Below, one piece after another: positions 43,497-57,520 of a stretch of DNA of 64,000 nt. This DNA is from Micropterus salmoides (taxonomy: Eukaryota > Chordata > Actinopteri > Centrarchiformes > Centrarchidae). Each line of letters starts with the position of its first letter. The stretch's first letter is position 1. Below the pieces are notes generated by a model. That model had not been told where the DNA came from, made no database searches, and saw nothing but the letters and a program-made list of their open reading frames with translations. The stretch is taken from positions 17,975,610-18,039,609 of the forward strand of contig NW_024040817.1 of NCBI RefSeq assembly GCF_014851395.1, in the 5' to 3' direction. The position numbers and the translations under genes are program-made.

Positions 43497-44384
43497 TGGG
43501 TATGAGGTGTGTTGTGTGTGTGTGTATGGTTTTGACCTTCACATCATCTCGGCCCTTTGCTGTCCTCTGTTATGGCTTGATGCTTCACAGCGAAGCACTC
43601 AGAGGTCAAAGGGAGAGCAAACATTAATGGAGAAGATTATTCTCTGATTGCTATTATCTCCTCTGTGACCTGCTGTGACCCTGCACTGGTGCTGAGACAA
43701 ATCTGGTTCTCATGTGCAAAGTGCTCCCAGCAGGACGGCTTAATACTGCACTGCACGTGGTCTGCATTTACACCGCATCTTTAAAACTGACTTTGAAGCA
43801 ACAGTTTAGTACAATTGAACATAGACAAGAAAATGTTTTGTTTTTTTCTTTCTGACTAATCTTTTTGATTGTTCCACTTTTGAAGGGGCACCCTACTAAT
43901 TTTACTCTGGAGGGGGCTTTCCAAAGTTTGAGTTTGACTGCTCTTTTTGAAAATGTGTCTCTAGTAAGATTTGCAAAGCTGAATTGCTGGAGTAGCCTTT
44001 TAACCTATTGAATGTAAAAAACCAACAACAACAAAATACCCTGAGCATGAGTTTTTCAACTGTTTTAGGTTTTCATTTCTTAATTTCTTTCTATAAAAAC
44101 AAAGGTTAAAGAGTTTATTCAATCCTGCACCACTTATGGAAAAATACTTAGACTGTTTGAAAGACCCTCTCTGAATGGCCATATGAAGCAAGAAAAGAAC
44201 AACTCAGATAGGTCCTTTAATCACTAAAATGTCATTAAATGAATTAGTGGCAGAGCTGGGGGTGGGGTTGATGTAAAATATTGGCCAATGACATAAAACC
44301 AGTGTATGTGTGGGTGGAAAGTAACGCTCCATCCATCCTTCCATCGGGCTGTGTGTTCAATGGAGCTTGTGCAATGGGGCAGCA

Positions 44385-44497
<113 letters not shown>

Positions 44498-44536
44498 ATT
44501 GGACTGGCGGGCTCAGCTGTGTGCACCAGGCAGGGG

Positions 44537-44538
<2 letters not shown>

Positions 44539-44588
<50 letters not shown>
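44539..44588. repeat. (CA)n microsatellite
   Basis: 50 bp of CA, 42 bp after the GT tract and complementary to it. Confidence 0.96.
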
Positions 44589-44591
<3 letters not shown>

Positions 44592-44929
44592 GAAGAAAGG
44601 CATTATTACCATGTGAAAACGAAAGTGCAATTAAGATGAGGAGAGTTTACTGGCTTGTGGTGTGGTGGCTTCTCTTCTGTCGTTTTCTTTTCAGCCTCGC
44701 TTTATTTAGGGCCACCATCTCCAAGTCAAGGCCAACACGATCAATACACACAGACACATGGTAACACATACACACACATGCACAGAAACACGTTGTGCCA
44801 GATATAAGCTTGCTGCCCCGGGCTCTCTCTCTCTGGTGTCAACGGGTGACAGAAATGTGTGTTTGTGTTTTTAATCCTTTCTGTTTACAGATGAGAATCT
44901 GTGTTTATGATTATGTCTGTTAATCCAGC

Positions 44930-44930
<1 letters not shown>

Positions 44931-44970
<40 letters not shown>
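44931..44970. repeat. (CA)n microsatellite
   Basis: 40 bp of pure CA within the 44-52 kb microsatellite field. Confidence 0.95.
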
Positions 44971-44972
<2 letters not shown>

Positions 44973-45200
44973 TCATGCTGTGTTCGTGGTTGCTTTTTAT
45001 TTGTGGGATCACATAGCTTTTTTCTTTGATGTCATATTTGTGTGTGTGTTCCTTAGGGTCTGCCTGCATCTGTTCGTGACAGTGTGTTTTGTTTAAGTGG
45101 TGCGTGTGTGGGAGAGCATGTGTGTGTGAGAATGTGTACACATACCGTATCATCTCAGCGTGTGTCCCAGCGCGTCTATGGTGTCAAGAAGTTACAACAC

Positions 45201-45232
45201 GTGTGTGTGTGTGTGTATGTGTGTGTGTGTGT
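45201..45232. repeat. (GT)n microsatellite
   Basis: 32 bp of GT with one TA interruption (GTATGT). Confidence 0.9.
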
Positions 45233-45346
45233 CTAAGAGAAGGTGCTGGTTCCCACAGCTCAGATCTAATTCAGCTGTAACTCAATCTCCGTGTGAGTGC
45301 CGCTCCTCCAGTGCTCTCCTCTCCCTCTGGAGTGTGTGTATGAGCG

Positions 45347-45418
<72 letters not shown>
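45347..45418. repeat. Compound (TA)n(TG)n microsatellite
   Basis: About 14 TA units pass directly into about 22 TG units. The TA part can fold on itself and the TG part is complementary to the CA tract at 45504. Confidence 0.95.
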
Positions 45419-45419
<1 letters not shown>

Positions 45420-45502
45420 CGGGGAGACATTTCCCCTCTCAGACCCCATAGTATCAGTTTACTGTGTCAACGCCAGGAGTTTGACGGCAGCAGCAGCCAT
45501 GT

Positions 45503-45503
<1 letters not shown>

Positions 45504-45536
<33 letters not shown>
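45504..45536. repeat. (CA)n microsatellite
   Basis: 33 bp of CA, 85 bp after the compound repeat. Confidence 0.95.
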
Positions 45537-45539
<3 letters not shown>

Positions 45540-46584
45540 GTGAACACTCTACATCTACCATTCAGACATCTCAGAGGTTATGGGACACTGGTGATGTGTA
45601 CATTTGTATGTGACATGTGATGCATGTCCAACAAACTGAGAGCAAAGGACAGATGAAGAGGTATTAAACTGACATTTTGTCACTTTAAGAGATGTCTTCT
45701 TAGCAACGATCAGACAGACAGAAAAAAGTCCTGCATTAAAACAGCCCAGGGGGCTGTGTTGGTGAGACCTGAAGTACAATTCATGGAGTCCAATGGAGTA
45801 ACAGATTAAAGCCGTTTAAAGGCTTGTCAGACTGTTTGTAATACTCACAGACAGGATCTTACGATATTATTTTTTGTCACAATGATCACATTAAAGTTAA
45901 CAGTAGAAACACGGCACTCCACGGGCTGTGTTTTTTCACAAAACGATGAGCACAAGTTTAGAATATGCACCAATGTGTGGTACCCAACAGCAGAGAGAGT
46001 GAACTGTGTAAAGTTTCCTTTGGCCTGTTGTGGCTACTGAGGAAAGAAAGTAAGGAAGCCAGGAGGGAGGGAGTGAAGGATGGAGGGGTCTGCTTCAGAC
46101 AGAAAACAAATCCAAACAGATGTGAGCAAGTGTGGGAGTGCTGTGTGTCTGTGTTTGTGTGTATTTGGAGGACAAAAAAAAACCAAACCAAAAAACATCT
46201 TAAGAGATCAGGCAGGCCAGGAGGTGTGTTTGAGAGCAGCTGAGAACATGTAGGAGTGTTTGTGTTAAAATAAAAGTGTGTGTGTATGTGTGTGTGTGTG
46301 TGTGCTCCACTGTTCATGCATATGCTGGTGCCTTGTGAGTTTTAACATTCAAGTGTTTATACAGTCACTGGTGTGCATTCAGCACTTTGTTACTGTTGTA
46401 TTCATGCATGTGTGTGTGTGCATTGTGTACTGACTCAATAGCATGCGGTAGACCAGGCACGAGGAATGCTTATTAACCTTGTGTGGGAGTGTGTGTGTGT
46501 GTGCGCGTGTGTGCTCTCAGACCTAGAAGCTGGCATGCAACTGTGGCCAAAGGTGTTGTAGATCTTGTTAACAACTCACCAATC

Positions 46585-46591
<7 letters not shown>

Positions 46592-46648
<57 letters not shown>
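46592..46648. repeat. (CA)28 microsatellite
   Basis: 57 bp of pure CA. Confidence 0.96.
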
Positions 46649-46652
<4 letters not shown>

Positions 46653-47850
46653 CCATTTCATTTGTTACATAAAAGACGATGTCTCTCTGTCCCAAACACA
46701 ACAAAATGTCTGACACATTTGCGCACACACAGACCAGTGAACTGTAACAGCAAACAGTCAGACTTTTCTCCACTGGCCTTGTTTCACTTCACTTTTATTC
46801 TTGAATAAAACTTGTTGGTTACAAATATTTATTATTTAATCCTCAAAGTTGTTCTCAATAGTACAAGTGTTGCCGGAGTTTTTGATAATAATTATCAATG
46901 AAAGGACAATGTAATTTGGTACTAATTATCCAGAAAATCTGAATGCAAAGCTCCATTATTCATTAATTCATTCATTCCAGATATTCATTAATTATTGGAA
47001 ACTCTGTTTTTCATAAAGACTGAATTGTATGCTTGCCTGTTTCCAAGTTTCACATTTTTGCATGTTGAGCTGACCTGACCTGCATTCATTAAAATACTCT
47101 TTCATTGAATTAATTAATTGTAAGTGTACCAATTATAAAAGTTCCCCCTACAATTAGAACCAGATTCCATAGTTCTTTCCAGGACACTTCTAGGAAATTA
47201 GAACAGAATTATTCAAAAATGATGAATCCTGTTGATAAAAAATTAATGACGACACTTAAAGTGAAACTATGTCACCTTTGTAAAAAGGAAATAATGCTCT
47301 TTTGCTCATGAATACATAGTTGAATTATTTCGCAATAAAACATATATTTATTTGAATACACTCAGGGGTTTTGCTGCTGCAGCCTTTTTGGTCTGTTATG
47401 ATCAGCAGCCTATGGTGCTTATGTTAACATTACCACTCTGAGAAAGATGTGCTCCTGTTACATTTTAACAGGCCACATGGTTATGCATGTATCCTGGCCA
47501 GCTCCAAACTAGGGCTGAGAGTCTGTGCGTATGTCTGTAAAGACTTTATTTGCAGTAGTTGTATCTGCTCACAGAGGCGGCGTTACTGTAGCACCCAACA
47601 ATGACAAGAGCCAAGATGTCTGCTTGATTGGTTTTTAAAAGACCCACCCAAGAGACTGTTGTCCAGCCCTATTGGCTCCCAACTGTGTGTGTGTGTGTGT
47701 GCGTTTGTGTTTTTGTGTATCCCCTGGGTCACCAAGCCCTTCATTCAGGTCAGTGTTATCCTGTATGGCACTGCTTCCTGCTGCAGTTGCTGAGTAGCTC
47801 AATACAGAGTTGATTATTGAACAGAACAATCAGAGACATGAAAAGCCTAC

Positions 47851-47851
<1 letters not shown>

Positions 47852-47884
<33 letters not shown>
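47852..47884. repeat. (CA)n microsatellite
   Basis: 33 bp of pure CA. Confidence 0.95.
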
Positions 47885-47887
<3 letters not shown>

Positions 47888-49349
47888 GAAGCAAGAGTAA
47901 AAAATAATCTGAAGCCTTTGCTACAGCTCTTTTCCTCTGAGTAAGAACAGGAAACTCAAAGACCTACGTTTTGAACAGGAGAAACTAGAAATATTAGAAA
48001 GAAGGACTTAGAGACATTAAATTAAATTAATGTATAGATTGCACAGTATAGAAAAAAACTCTACAGCTACAGTATGAAGAGTCTTTAGCAGTTACAGATT
48101 CCAAAGTGAAACTATTATTCTTCATATATTTACATAATTTGCCATAATTTTTCATAATTCACCAGGAGACACATTGGGAGTTGGGAACGAGAAAGCAGTG
48201 CACAAATACTTTTCCCCCATATAAGAATTTACCACGAGTCTGAATTTACCTGGGCTGGTTCTTCTGAACTCAAAAGGTGGAGGCTGGTCACATTAATCAG
48301 AAACTGAAATGACAGCCTTTTGACAGCAGCCCACAAATGGTACAGTTTTAAATTCAGGACTGCGGCAAGATGATTAGATGATTGAGTTGTGGCAGAATCT
48401 GATTGGTTGCAGTGAATATCGAAACACCCACAGTCTGCAAAAAAAAGTATAATAAGAAAGGAAACATGTTAAAATATTAATTTCCTGTCCAGCTAAGGTT
48501 ATTCTGTCAAACAGAAAAGTCACAGCTGAGTTTTTGCTTAGTGTCATGTGCTGCAGTGGCGATAGGCTGCTAATTACATGTGTAAAAATTTAACTAAGGC
48601 AAATAAATATTTATAGACATAGCGGTGAAATTGAAACAGTGACTTGGCAACATAACCTGTCCTCTTAATTTTATTTCTTTGATTGGAGGTTTTGTTCTAG
48701 GACCATAATCCACATCTTCAGATTCTCAGTTGACACATGTAAAACATCAAATTGGCAGATGTACTTGTCTATTAAACTGAAACATTTAATTACAACTACA
48801 CCTCCCATTAGGTCTAGAAAGTGTGCTTACGGCAAAGACTCATGGGAGGAGTAGTTGTTTAATGCTGGACAATGGTTGGTGTAGCCTTGTTATGGTAGCT
48901 CCATCCATCAAAATAGTACAAACACTCTCAAACCCATACACTCCGAAACAGTATATATAAAATGTGATCTGTTGGCTCAGTGTAATGGAACAGACATTTG
49001 CTTACATGTTTTCAGAGAAAACACTCATGATCAAAGCACAGTCTTTGTTTTCAAAAAAAAAATTTGCCCACTTTTAAAGGTACATGTTCTGGAAAACACT
49101 CTTACTCACACTCTGTAACTTCACTTGTTTCAGACTGCAAGACAATTACATTGACAGGAGGAAGATTTATGTTATAAAGTGAAATCAAATGCCGCATGTA
49201 ATGCAATTACTTGTTTTTTTCCCTCCTGAGAGTGACAGAAAACATAACAACGTTTGTACCGAACACTGAGTCACTCGTTTATAAGTCAACTTGTTTCTCT
49301 TCTGAAGGCCCGCCGGCTCCTTTCCCAGTGTCTGCACCATGCCAGCTGT

Positions 49350-49352
<3 letters not shown>

Positions 49353-49429
<77 letters not shown>
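49353..49429. repeat. (CA)38 microsatellite
   Basis: 77 bp of pure CA, followed by degenerate CA/CAAA repeats. Confidence 0.96.
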
Positions 49430-50068
49430 CACAAACACAAACAAATGTAAACACTATAATGCGTAGACATGTGCACACATGCCGATAGCAGTCACACGCA
49501 CACATACACACACATATTCACGTACAGCATGTTGAGGAGCTCCTGTTTTTTTTCCCCACCAGCTCGAGCTGGTGGGAAAATCCTTGCAGGTCAGTAATTG
49601 ATTCCGCCCTGCCGGCTCCATTAGTTTGCAGCACAGTCTCATACACAAAAACACACACACAGATACACACACAGGGCAAGATAAAGGCTGCCCAGATGTG
49701 CTTTCCTCCTATTCGTCATGCCGCTTCTCCCTTTTTTTTTTTTTTACTTTCTTGTTTGTTCTCCAACAAATGTTCTTTTCGTTTTTCTTTTTCTGGTTAC
49801 GTCCTTTTTTTATACTAAAATGGCAGTTAGTTCAATTGTAACACTGAAACACGAAAAATAATATAATAGTATAATAATAAAAAATATAATATAAATAATA
49901 ATTAAAAATAATAGTTTTTTACCCATTCCAACCAAGCTACCCATGCTCCTCCTCTCTCCCTAACAAAAAAGTCAAGTTATGTCAGTTTTACTCCACTTCA
50001 CAAATTCGCCACAGAGGTCTGTGTGTCATGCGATGCCCTCTATCCTTCAACCCTAGATTTGAATGAGA

Positions 50069-50071
<3 letters not shown>

Positions 50072-50134
<63 letters not shown>
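50072..50134. repeat. (AC)n microsatellite
   Basis: 63 bp of pure AC; an AT-rich low-complexity stretch lies just before it at about 49857-49915. Confidence 0.96.
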
Positions 50135-50140
<6 letters not shown>

Positions 50141-51693
50141 AAAAAAGAGCAACAGCAAAACTAAATAAAGACAAATTGAGAAGGTATACTAAACAAAAAA
50201 AAAGTATGAACTACAGTACTCCTCCCTAATTCCTTTCTTCCCACTTCCCCCCATAATCAGAGTGACAGTGTGTGTTGGTTTTCTACCATTCTACCACCTG
50301 CTACACACACATGCACTTTGACCTTCACCCACTCTCCCAACAAGCCCGACACAACCACCAGCACACAGCATGTGCACGAAATACTGACAAAAACACACTC
50401 AGGGACACAGCATGTACTGGAAGTGGATACACCCACATGCTTTTTCAGCACACAGACACACACTGTCACACACAGACAAAGTGACATAGACACAGAAACA
50501 ACAACACACACCCAGACACACACAATTTCCACTTTTTCTTATCGTCGCCGTTTCAACCCCTCCCTTTTATTATCACACAGCCCGAGGCTCGGCAGCATCC
50601 AGTCTGGCTTCCATTCAGCACTTCCTATCCCCGATGAACAGCCATTTACCATTCAGCTCACCGTTATCAATTACCATCATTACCACAACTCGTCCACTTC
50701 AAAGGCCCCATTAAAGCCGTCTCATCAGGGAGGACTTTCACATGGGATAAAGATTTTATTTTGATGTTTTCACGTAGCCCACAAAAACAGCAAACAACAA
50801 AGATAACTGTTTTAACTTTGGCATTAATTTTCATTCCAAAATGAGTTATCTGCCGTTTGAAACATGTGACGCCCTTGTCTTGTAAGGAGATTACTTACTT
50901 GAGAAGAAAGAGACTTTAAAGTTAAATTAACTGTAACATGGTGCACAACTGACATGAGAATATCTTGTTATTTTCTATTCACTTTCTTTCAACGCATTAA
51001 CTCTTATTTGTCTGTGCTTTATGTTGAGTTCACAGTAGTGCATCTTAGGGCTCAATATAAATCTCTGTACTTTTTTGGCACCAAAATGTGTCAAAATATG
51101 ACAGTCTTGTTAAATTACTCTTTGATCAAAAAGCTCTTGATTTAAATCACAATTTTGTGATTTATGCTTTGATAATTTGATAAACTGAAAAAGAGTTTTT
51201 GAAGAAAAATCTGTTTTGTGTGACTAAAGAAATTCACATGATATCCAGATATGATAGTTGTGTCAAAGTCTGTAGCAACTGATAATTTTAAGCTCATGGA
51301 CAGCAAAATGTCTCATCAAATGTAATACAATGTCCAAAAAATGTCCCAGATTGAGAATTAAAAGTAACAAATATTAATGTTACATCATATTATTATATTT
51401 ACCTGTAATTATTGCTACATCAGAGGTGATGTGTAGTTAATATTTAGTTTTTTTTTGCTTTTGTTTCTTTCCTAGGTAATTTTTTACATTATTAATAAAA
51501 AAAGGCTACTAATATTATAAAATAATAATGCAATGTGGTTCTATTACATTTTCCGGTTATTTACTACACAGTTAAACTTACTGTGACAGTTTAACTTTCA
51601 CAGTAAGTTTAACTCACATTTAGAAGCTCTTTTTATAACACTTTTATTTTAAATTATGATGAAACAGTGGTGTGTGTGAGTCTGTGCATGCGT

Positions 51694-51695
<2 letters not shown>

Positions 51696-51743
<48 letters not shown>
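51696..51743. repeat. (GT)n microsatellite
   Basis: 48 bp of GT, with further short GT tracts at 51858-51870 and 51885-51902. Confidence 0.95.
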
Positions 51744-51746
<3 letters not shown>

Positions 51747-52075
51747 GTTTCGGGCACTGGGATGGGATAATGTGGTCACTCCTCTGCATGTGACTGTTGT
51801 ACATACATCAGTTTAGACATGTGAACATACACAGTGAACGATGTAGAGCGCTGTCTGTGTGTGTGTGTGAGACTGTGTCTGACAGGGTGTGTGTGTGTGT
51901 GTGATGTTTAGGGAGGGTGGGTAATTATGTCAATTATACTGCTGTCATGGCAAGGTTACACACACACACACACACACGGGCCTGCCTGAACTCTCCATTT
52001 GTTAGCTGTGAAATATTAATCACAGTCAGCTGCCAACCTGACAAGGAAAGGATGCAGAGCACGAAATCGTCTATG

Positions 52076-52076
<1 letters not shown>

Positions 52077-52110
<34 letters not shown>
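52077..52110. repeat. (CA)n microsatellite
   Basis: 34 bp of pure CA at the right edge of the dense field. Confidence 0.95.
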
Positions 52111-52112
<2 letters not shown>

Positions 52113-55100
52113 GCAAACCTGCATCACACAGACATGTACACATTCACATGCATATCAGTAACAGGTTCTTCACCACACACACACCCTCCATTCCTTATAA
52201 GTCTCAACTCCTCTCGCCTGGGCATCTGTGAGTCTGTGGACCCCAGCTGTCTGAGGGATTATAACAATCGAAGGATGATCCTCGAGGGCAGTGTGTTCAG
52301 TGACCCGCTATAACTAGCCTGATGAGAGTAAAGACAATATAATTTAAGAAATTATTTATTTCTTCACTGAAGCCTAACATCACCATACCCTGTCAAATCT
52401 GGGCTCTGCTGTGCTCTAAAGGAGGGCCATGTTTTCACACTCTGATGAACCATATACTTCATGCTTATATAGATATAATCATTCAAAACTGATAATTGTT
52501 TTAACCATGACAGACTTTTTGCATGTTTTTTTCTCATTAAGCACAAATCGCATAGTCTATACTTTACTGCTGGCCATCTTATAAAGGCATACCATGGGCC
52601 TTTAGAGTCGTGAAGCCTTTCTTCCTGTCTTGCCGGAGGCCAGTGGATTGAGTTGATGCCGGCATTAAAAAACAAACTTGTAGAGACTTGAAAGATGTTG
52701 GAGATGAGTAATTTATCACTATATCATCTAGTCTGCTTTCATTGGTGTTTTATAAAATACTTCAATCAGGTGTAGTTGTACTGTAATAACACTTGTTGGT
52801 GTTCAGATCCTTGTGGCAAAGTCAGCCCAGTATTCCCAGGAATAACGTTAATATTTGACAATTCCACACCTCAAGATTAATGTCCACTGCCAATGTTCAG
52901 TCCCAATGTCAGACAAACTTTAGCAATGAGTAAGGTAAGGGTGTGAAGGTCACGGTGGTGGATCGGTGTGGAGCAAGTGCTGCTCTTGTTTACCATCTCA
53001 ACCTGCAATTAATGTTAGTTTACTGTGACCGCCATAGCTTGCCTAAACTATTTTGCCTTACCTTAACAATACCTTAGCCACAGTTGTGTTTCTTGTGTTT
53101 TATCTTTCCCTATCCTTATCCATACCATAGTTGTCTTTCGCATACATTGATGGAAGAAAGACATTTAAAAACGTTAAAATTTGAACATTGAACATAATTG
53201 AGAGTTTTTGCAGAATCATCCAATATCAAAGTTCTTCTCTGGCTATAAAGTTGACAGAGCTCCAACATCCTAGATTAATGATGGCTGCTGAAAAGTGATA
53301 CAGTCACTTGTCTTGTTGACTCAAAGTCAAACTAAGAAGCTAAACAGCAAGCAAACATGAACATAGATGAAATGAATTCAGTAGTTTATTACATTAAAAA
53401 GTTTCTACAACAACTTTGAAACTGAAATAGTGCTGACATGAATTGAAACCTGTAGCTGACTGGAAGGTAGGAAAAATGCATTTGGCACAACCTACACTAT
53501 GCTTTGGAAAATGGTTTGCAGTAATGTTCACAATTTGTCGTTAATGGACTAAAACATGAAACACACTGTTACGCTCCCTGGAAGTGGTGTAGAGCTACCC
53601 TAGGTGACCGGCTCTGCTTCACCTAAAAAAAAAACAACACTCCGACTACGTGAAGCCATATGGAGACCTGACTGCAGAGGGCTGTGGCATATATTGTACC
53701 TCCACATGCCCCCTTTCACAGCTTGAGACATGGGAACAACCGGGGCTGTTCTTAATCATGGGCCTAACCACTGGCTGCTCATCCGGGGAAGGGGGGTTCT
53801 GGATACTTAGCATTCCTGCAGTGACTGAGGACTGTGAGAACCAAAAGAGATGGGCAGAAATATTCTTAGGTCTTAAAAGGCTAAAAAAAACTGATGCAGC
53901 TTTTGTGTGTGTGATGCATGAAAATGTGATATTGACGTGTTTGCCTTCACATTTACATAGAAGTGAGTATATAGTTGTTTTTGTGTAGCACTGTGGCTAC
54001 GGTTTGTGTGTACTTTTCAAGTATACAGCTGACTACTATGCATGTGTACATGTATGTCCAGTCACTAAAGCTACATTCACACTGCAGGCCTTAATTCTCA
54101 CATCTGATTTTTTTGATTGACTGTTCATATTGTTTTGATTGACTGTTCACATTATTTTTTTAAAGTCTTTAGGATGTGGCCGATATCAGACTCTTTTTGA
54201 GTTGATATCAAGTGGAAGAAAAAGAATTTGTGAGCAAATGATAACGAGGACGAAGACATTTCCACATTTCTTTATCGCTTGTCATACAATGCAGTTTACA
54301 TAGATAATAATGGCAGATCTACTCAAAATACTGAAAAAAGTAAACAAAATTGATTTTAGACACTGGTAAAGAAGAGCAGACTTACGTTTTTTTTATTGAT
54401 TTATTGATTAAAAACACTGTCTGTGGCTGACTTTTTAATGTTTCTAGTCTGGTTATAAAACAAGAATCAGGGGTCACACACACGCACTGATGTCTACATA
54501 CATTATACATTGTGCTAAAAGACTGAGACTAAAGCTGAATGTCTAGGCAAAATCCATGTAGAAGACCTGGAAATAAAGAATAGAATTGTTCTTATTGTAG
54601 TTTAGAACTAGTAAGCTAGTCCTGTTCAAGTATGGTAAGTATTTCTTCTTTAAAATAGCCCTGTAGCCCAGAAAGCTTAGCTGACACAATTTTGGTATTT
54701 TCAAACAGTCACTATTAATGTTACAAGAAATGTCTTTTAGGATGAGCTGGAGTTCCTGGAGCGCAAACTTCTCTAACATTAGCCAAAACTCTGACAATCT
54801 TCAACACAGTGGTGAAATGCTACAGTTCACAGTGTAGTAGTTTTTTTCTCTTCTTATTTTTTTACATAACCGGTACAACCAGAAGCTAATTTTAGCGTAA
54901 TGATGTGCTCCTTGGCTTTGGAAGTAATAGTAGTACTGTAGGTAGTAAACAAGTTAGCTAGACATGCTAGTGATGGCAGCTTATGTAGAAGCAGATAAGC
55001 AACCTGTTAAATTCACTCATTGTTTTTTTTTGTCTTTTGGAAAGTCTAAAAAAACCTCTCTGACTACAGTCCCATGCTCACGATTTCAGAGAAAGGTCAG

Positions 55101-57358
55101 TTAGACCAATGAGTGGAGTCCCCCCCCCCTTTTGTCTCATTATAATTATATATTAAACAACAGTCATATTCAACATTAACTCATCATTGCAGCACATGCC
55201 AGTACAACGATCTCATTAAGTGTGTGTACCTATGTGTGTGTGTGTGTGTGCATCAAATGTTGAGATGTTTCTTTTATGTGTGTTTGTGTACGCTTTGTCC
55301 AATTATGTGCATTTACGGCATTCCTCGCTGAGCGTTGGGTGTCTTCCCATTGATGTCTAATCATTGTTTAACCATTACTGAGGGAGGTAACTGGCCCACT
55401 GGGGTCCTGACAGCTGAGAGCACCCACTTTCCCATGCTGTCAGAGGTTAGAGGTCACTGTGCAGCTACTGCCACAGTTGTTACGACCCCTCGCACACAAG
55501 GCCTCTCCTGTGTGGCTGCACGCATTAGTGGTTGCATGCGGCAGAAACAGGAGAGGCAACGAGGGGCCTTGTGTGCGTTTGACTGCATGTGCGTGCGTGT
55601 GTGAATGTAACTCAACAAAGACTTACTCAAACTAGGTGTTGCAATGATTGTTCAAACATGTATGTGTGTGTATGCAAGGCAACTGGTAGCCTCAGCAACC
55701 ATGAACATGAACTTGTGTGGGTCTGTGAGGCCTCCTGTTTGTTTAAATTGAACGACATATGGTGTGTATATGAATTCATGTGTGTGTGTGTGTATGTGTG
55801 TGTGAGCCCTCTACACGTTCACTGCAGCTCTTTGAACTTTTGGCATTCGGTATTCAAAGCTTCCTGCTTTTCTTCCAGATGAAAATACGCCGACCTTCAT
55901 TTGTTTTTCTTACCAGCCTTGTTTAGGTGGCCACATCTCCACTCCCGGGGCGAAAAAATAAGTTCAAAAAGAACTCTTTTCAGTTCACCTTCCGTTCCAT
56001 TGGGTATGGTTTTGAAACAAAGGGTCGGATAATCAGTGCAGGTGCAGGTGAGATTTCATTATTGGCACTGTGTTTCCTGCCAGGTGGACAGCAGAATGTT
56101 GGAGCTGTATGAGATGAGTTTTAAGCGCTTCTGTGTACTTTGTTAAGCTCTTTTGGCACCCAGGAAAGCAGTGTGTGTGGAGCTTTTGATGTTGCCACTC
56201 CACCCAAAGGGCAAACTATCAAGACCTAAATGCTCTCTCACCTCGGCTCCACTGTTGCTGCATGTAGGATCTTGAATCACGTTGAAATAGCTTTCTTTGG
56301 AGCCGCCAATATGTTGAAACTCAACTGAGGACGCTGATAAAAACTGATGTATCGCTGTAGGCTGTATTTGAATAAAGAATTATTCTTTATTACCCTACGA
56401 TAACATGCCCTTTGATAAAACATTAAATAAAACCATATGAATTGTTAGATGGCTGCTTTATCAAGTTATCAAACACTGAGAGACAGGTGGCTTTTGGCTA
56501 CAAAGCTACACCTCACGTCAAATCGGACGGGTACAAAACGGGTCGATTGTTAACGTGTTGGGAGGCGAGCCTCGGAAAGGCTTTCAGGCCAAAGTCTCAA
56601 TGCTTCAGTGTTAAACCATGTTGTAATCCCACAGTGTTCAGCTGTGATCCAGCTGGATTTAGTCTGCTAAAGCTGAGCGGCGGCGCAGGTGTCAGCTGAT
56701 AAGACCTGGGATTCACATAGATAATAAGAAAGTGGAGGGTGGGGGTTGGGAGGTGAAAGAGTGACAGAAATCACACAGACTCTGAGTCTCAGACATAACT
56801 GTAACGCAACACAAAATTCTCACAAAGAATTTAGAGATGATATGATCTTGGCCTTAAGTATTAAATTAGAGGATGTGATAGTCTTAACTTGTTGAAAGTC
56901 TTTGATGCAAAGTTACAAAGTGAGATAACTAGATTCAAAACAAAGGATAAGTCTTTTTTGATTTAAAGAATGAAAAAAATCTTAATATGTGAGTCTCAAA
57001 GAACTGGAAGAAGTACCCTGTACCAGAATACAAACTGACCATCAGATGGATTTGAGTGATATTACTTGCATATGCTAAAAAAGATTTTAGGACAAAAGCC
57101 TTGGTTTATTGTGTGTAATTTAGAATATGAATGTAAGCCAGGAAAGTCTGGAAGACAGGAGAGGATAGAGCAGTAAAAAAATGGAAAGTGATAACGGCAG
57201 ATAATCAAAATGTGCAATCTGAGAAAACTGAGAGGACAAAGAAAGAGAAAAGGATAGAAACTCCAGGGCATCTTTCCAATCCCTTTGAAAATGTGTATTG
57301 TAGACAGTAATCCCATGTTATGACAGTGACATAGTCCATCTCTCCCTCCTTCCCACAG
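52111..57358. other. Intergenic DNA, no supported gene
   Basis: Mostly unique AT-rich sequence. A possible decayed MITE with 'GATTGACTGTTCA' repeated lies at about 54070-54180, and a long imperfect hairpin at 55491-55577. The 112-codon ORF at 53650-53988 has no recognisable domain and is not called. Confidence 0.4.
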
Positions 57359-57516
57359 GTTGGAGGGATGAGTCAGACAGCGAAGAAAACAAAGCAGCAG
57401 GCAGGAACCTGCAAGGATTACACTCTCATCATGTGGAAACCAGACACCGCAACCGGAGCTACTGCAGCCTGCTCACTGACAGCATCCACTGTACTACTGT
57501 GCTACTGTTTGACTGG

Positions 57517-57520
<4 letters not shown>

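Larger units (their letters stand above)
44589..52076. other. Microsatellite-dense intergenic field
   Basis: Between the tracts listed separately I see no exon, RNA gene or large transposon. Two hairpin-forming inverted repeats (48792-48858, 51570-51614) are described in the findings. The stretch 50560-50760 is free of repeats and compositionally more complex than its surroundings. Its identity cannot be settled from one sequence. Confidence 0.45.

Noticed and set aside
50270..50764. 164-codon ORF, plus strand
   Set aside because: The first half is degenerate CA repeat (many Thr and His), and the rest has no recognisable domain; the DNA at 50560-50760 could be a conserved non-coding element instead.
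53650..53988. 112-codon ORF, plus strand
   Set aside because: No domain, no splice context and no recognisable homology; such a length arises by chance in a window of this size.
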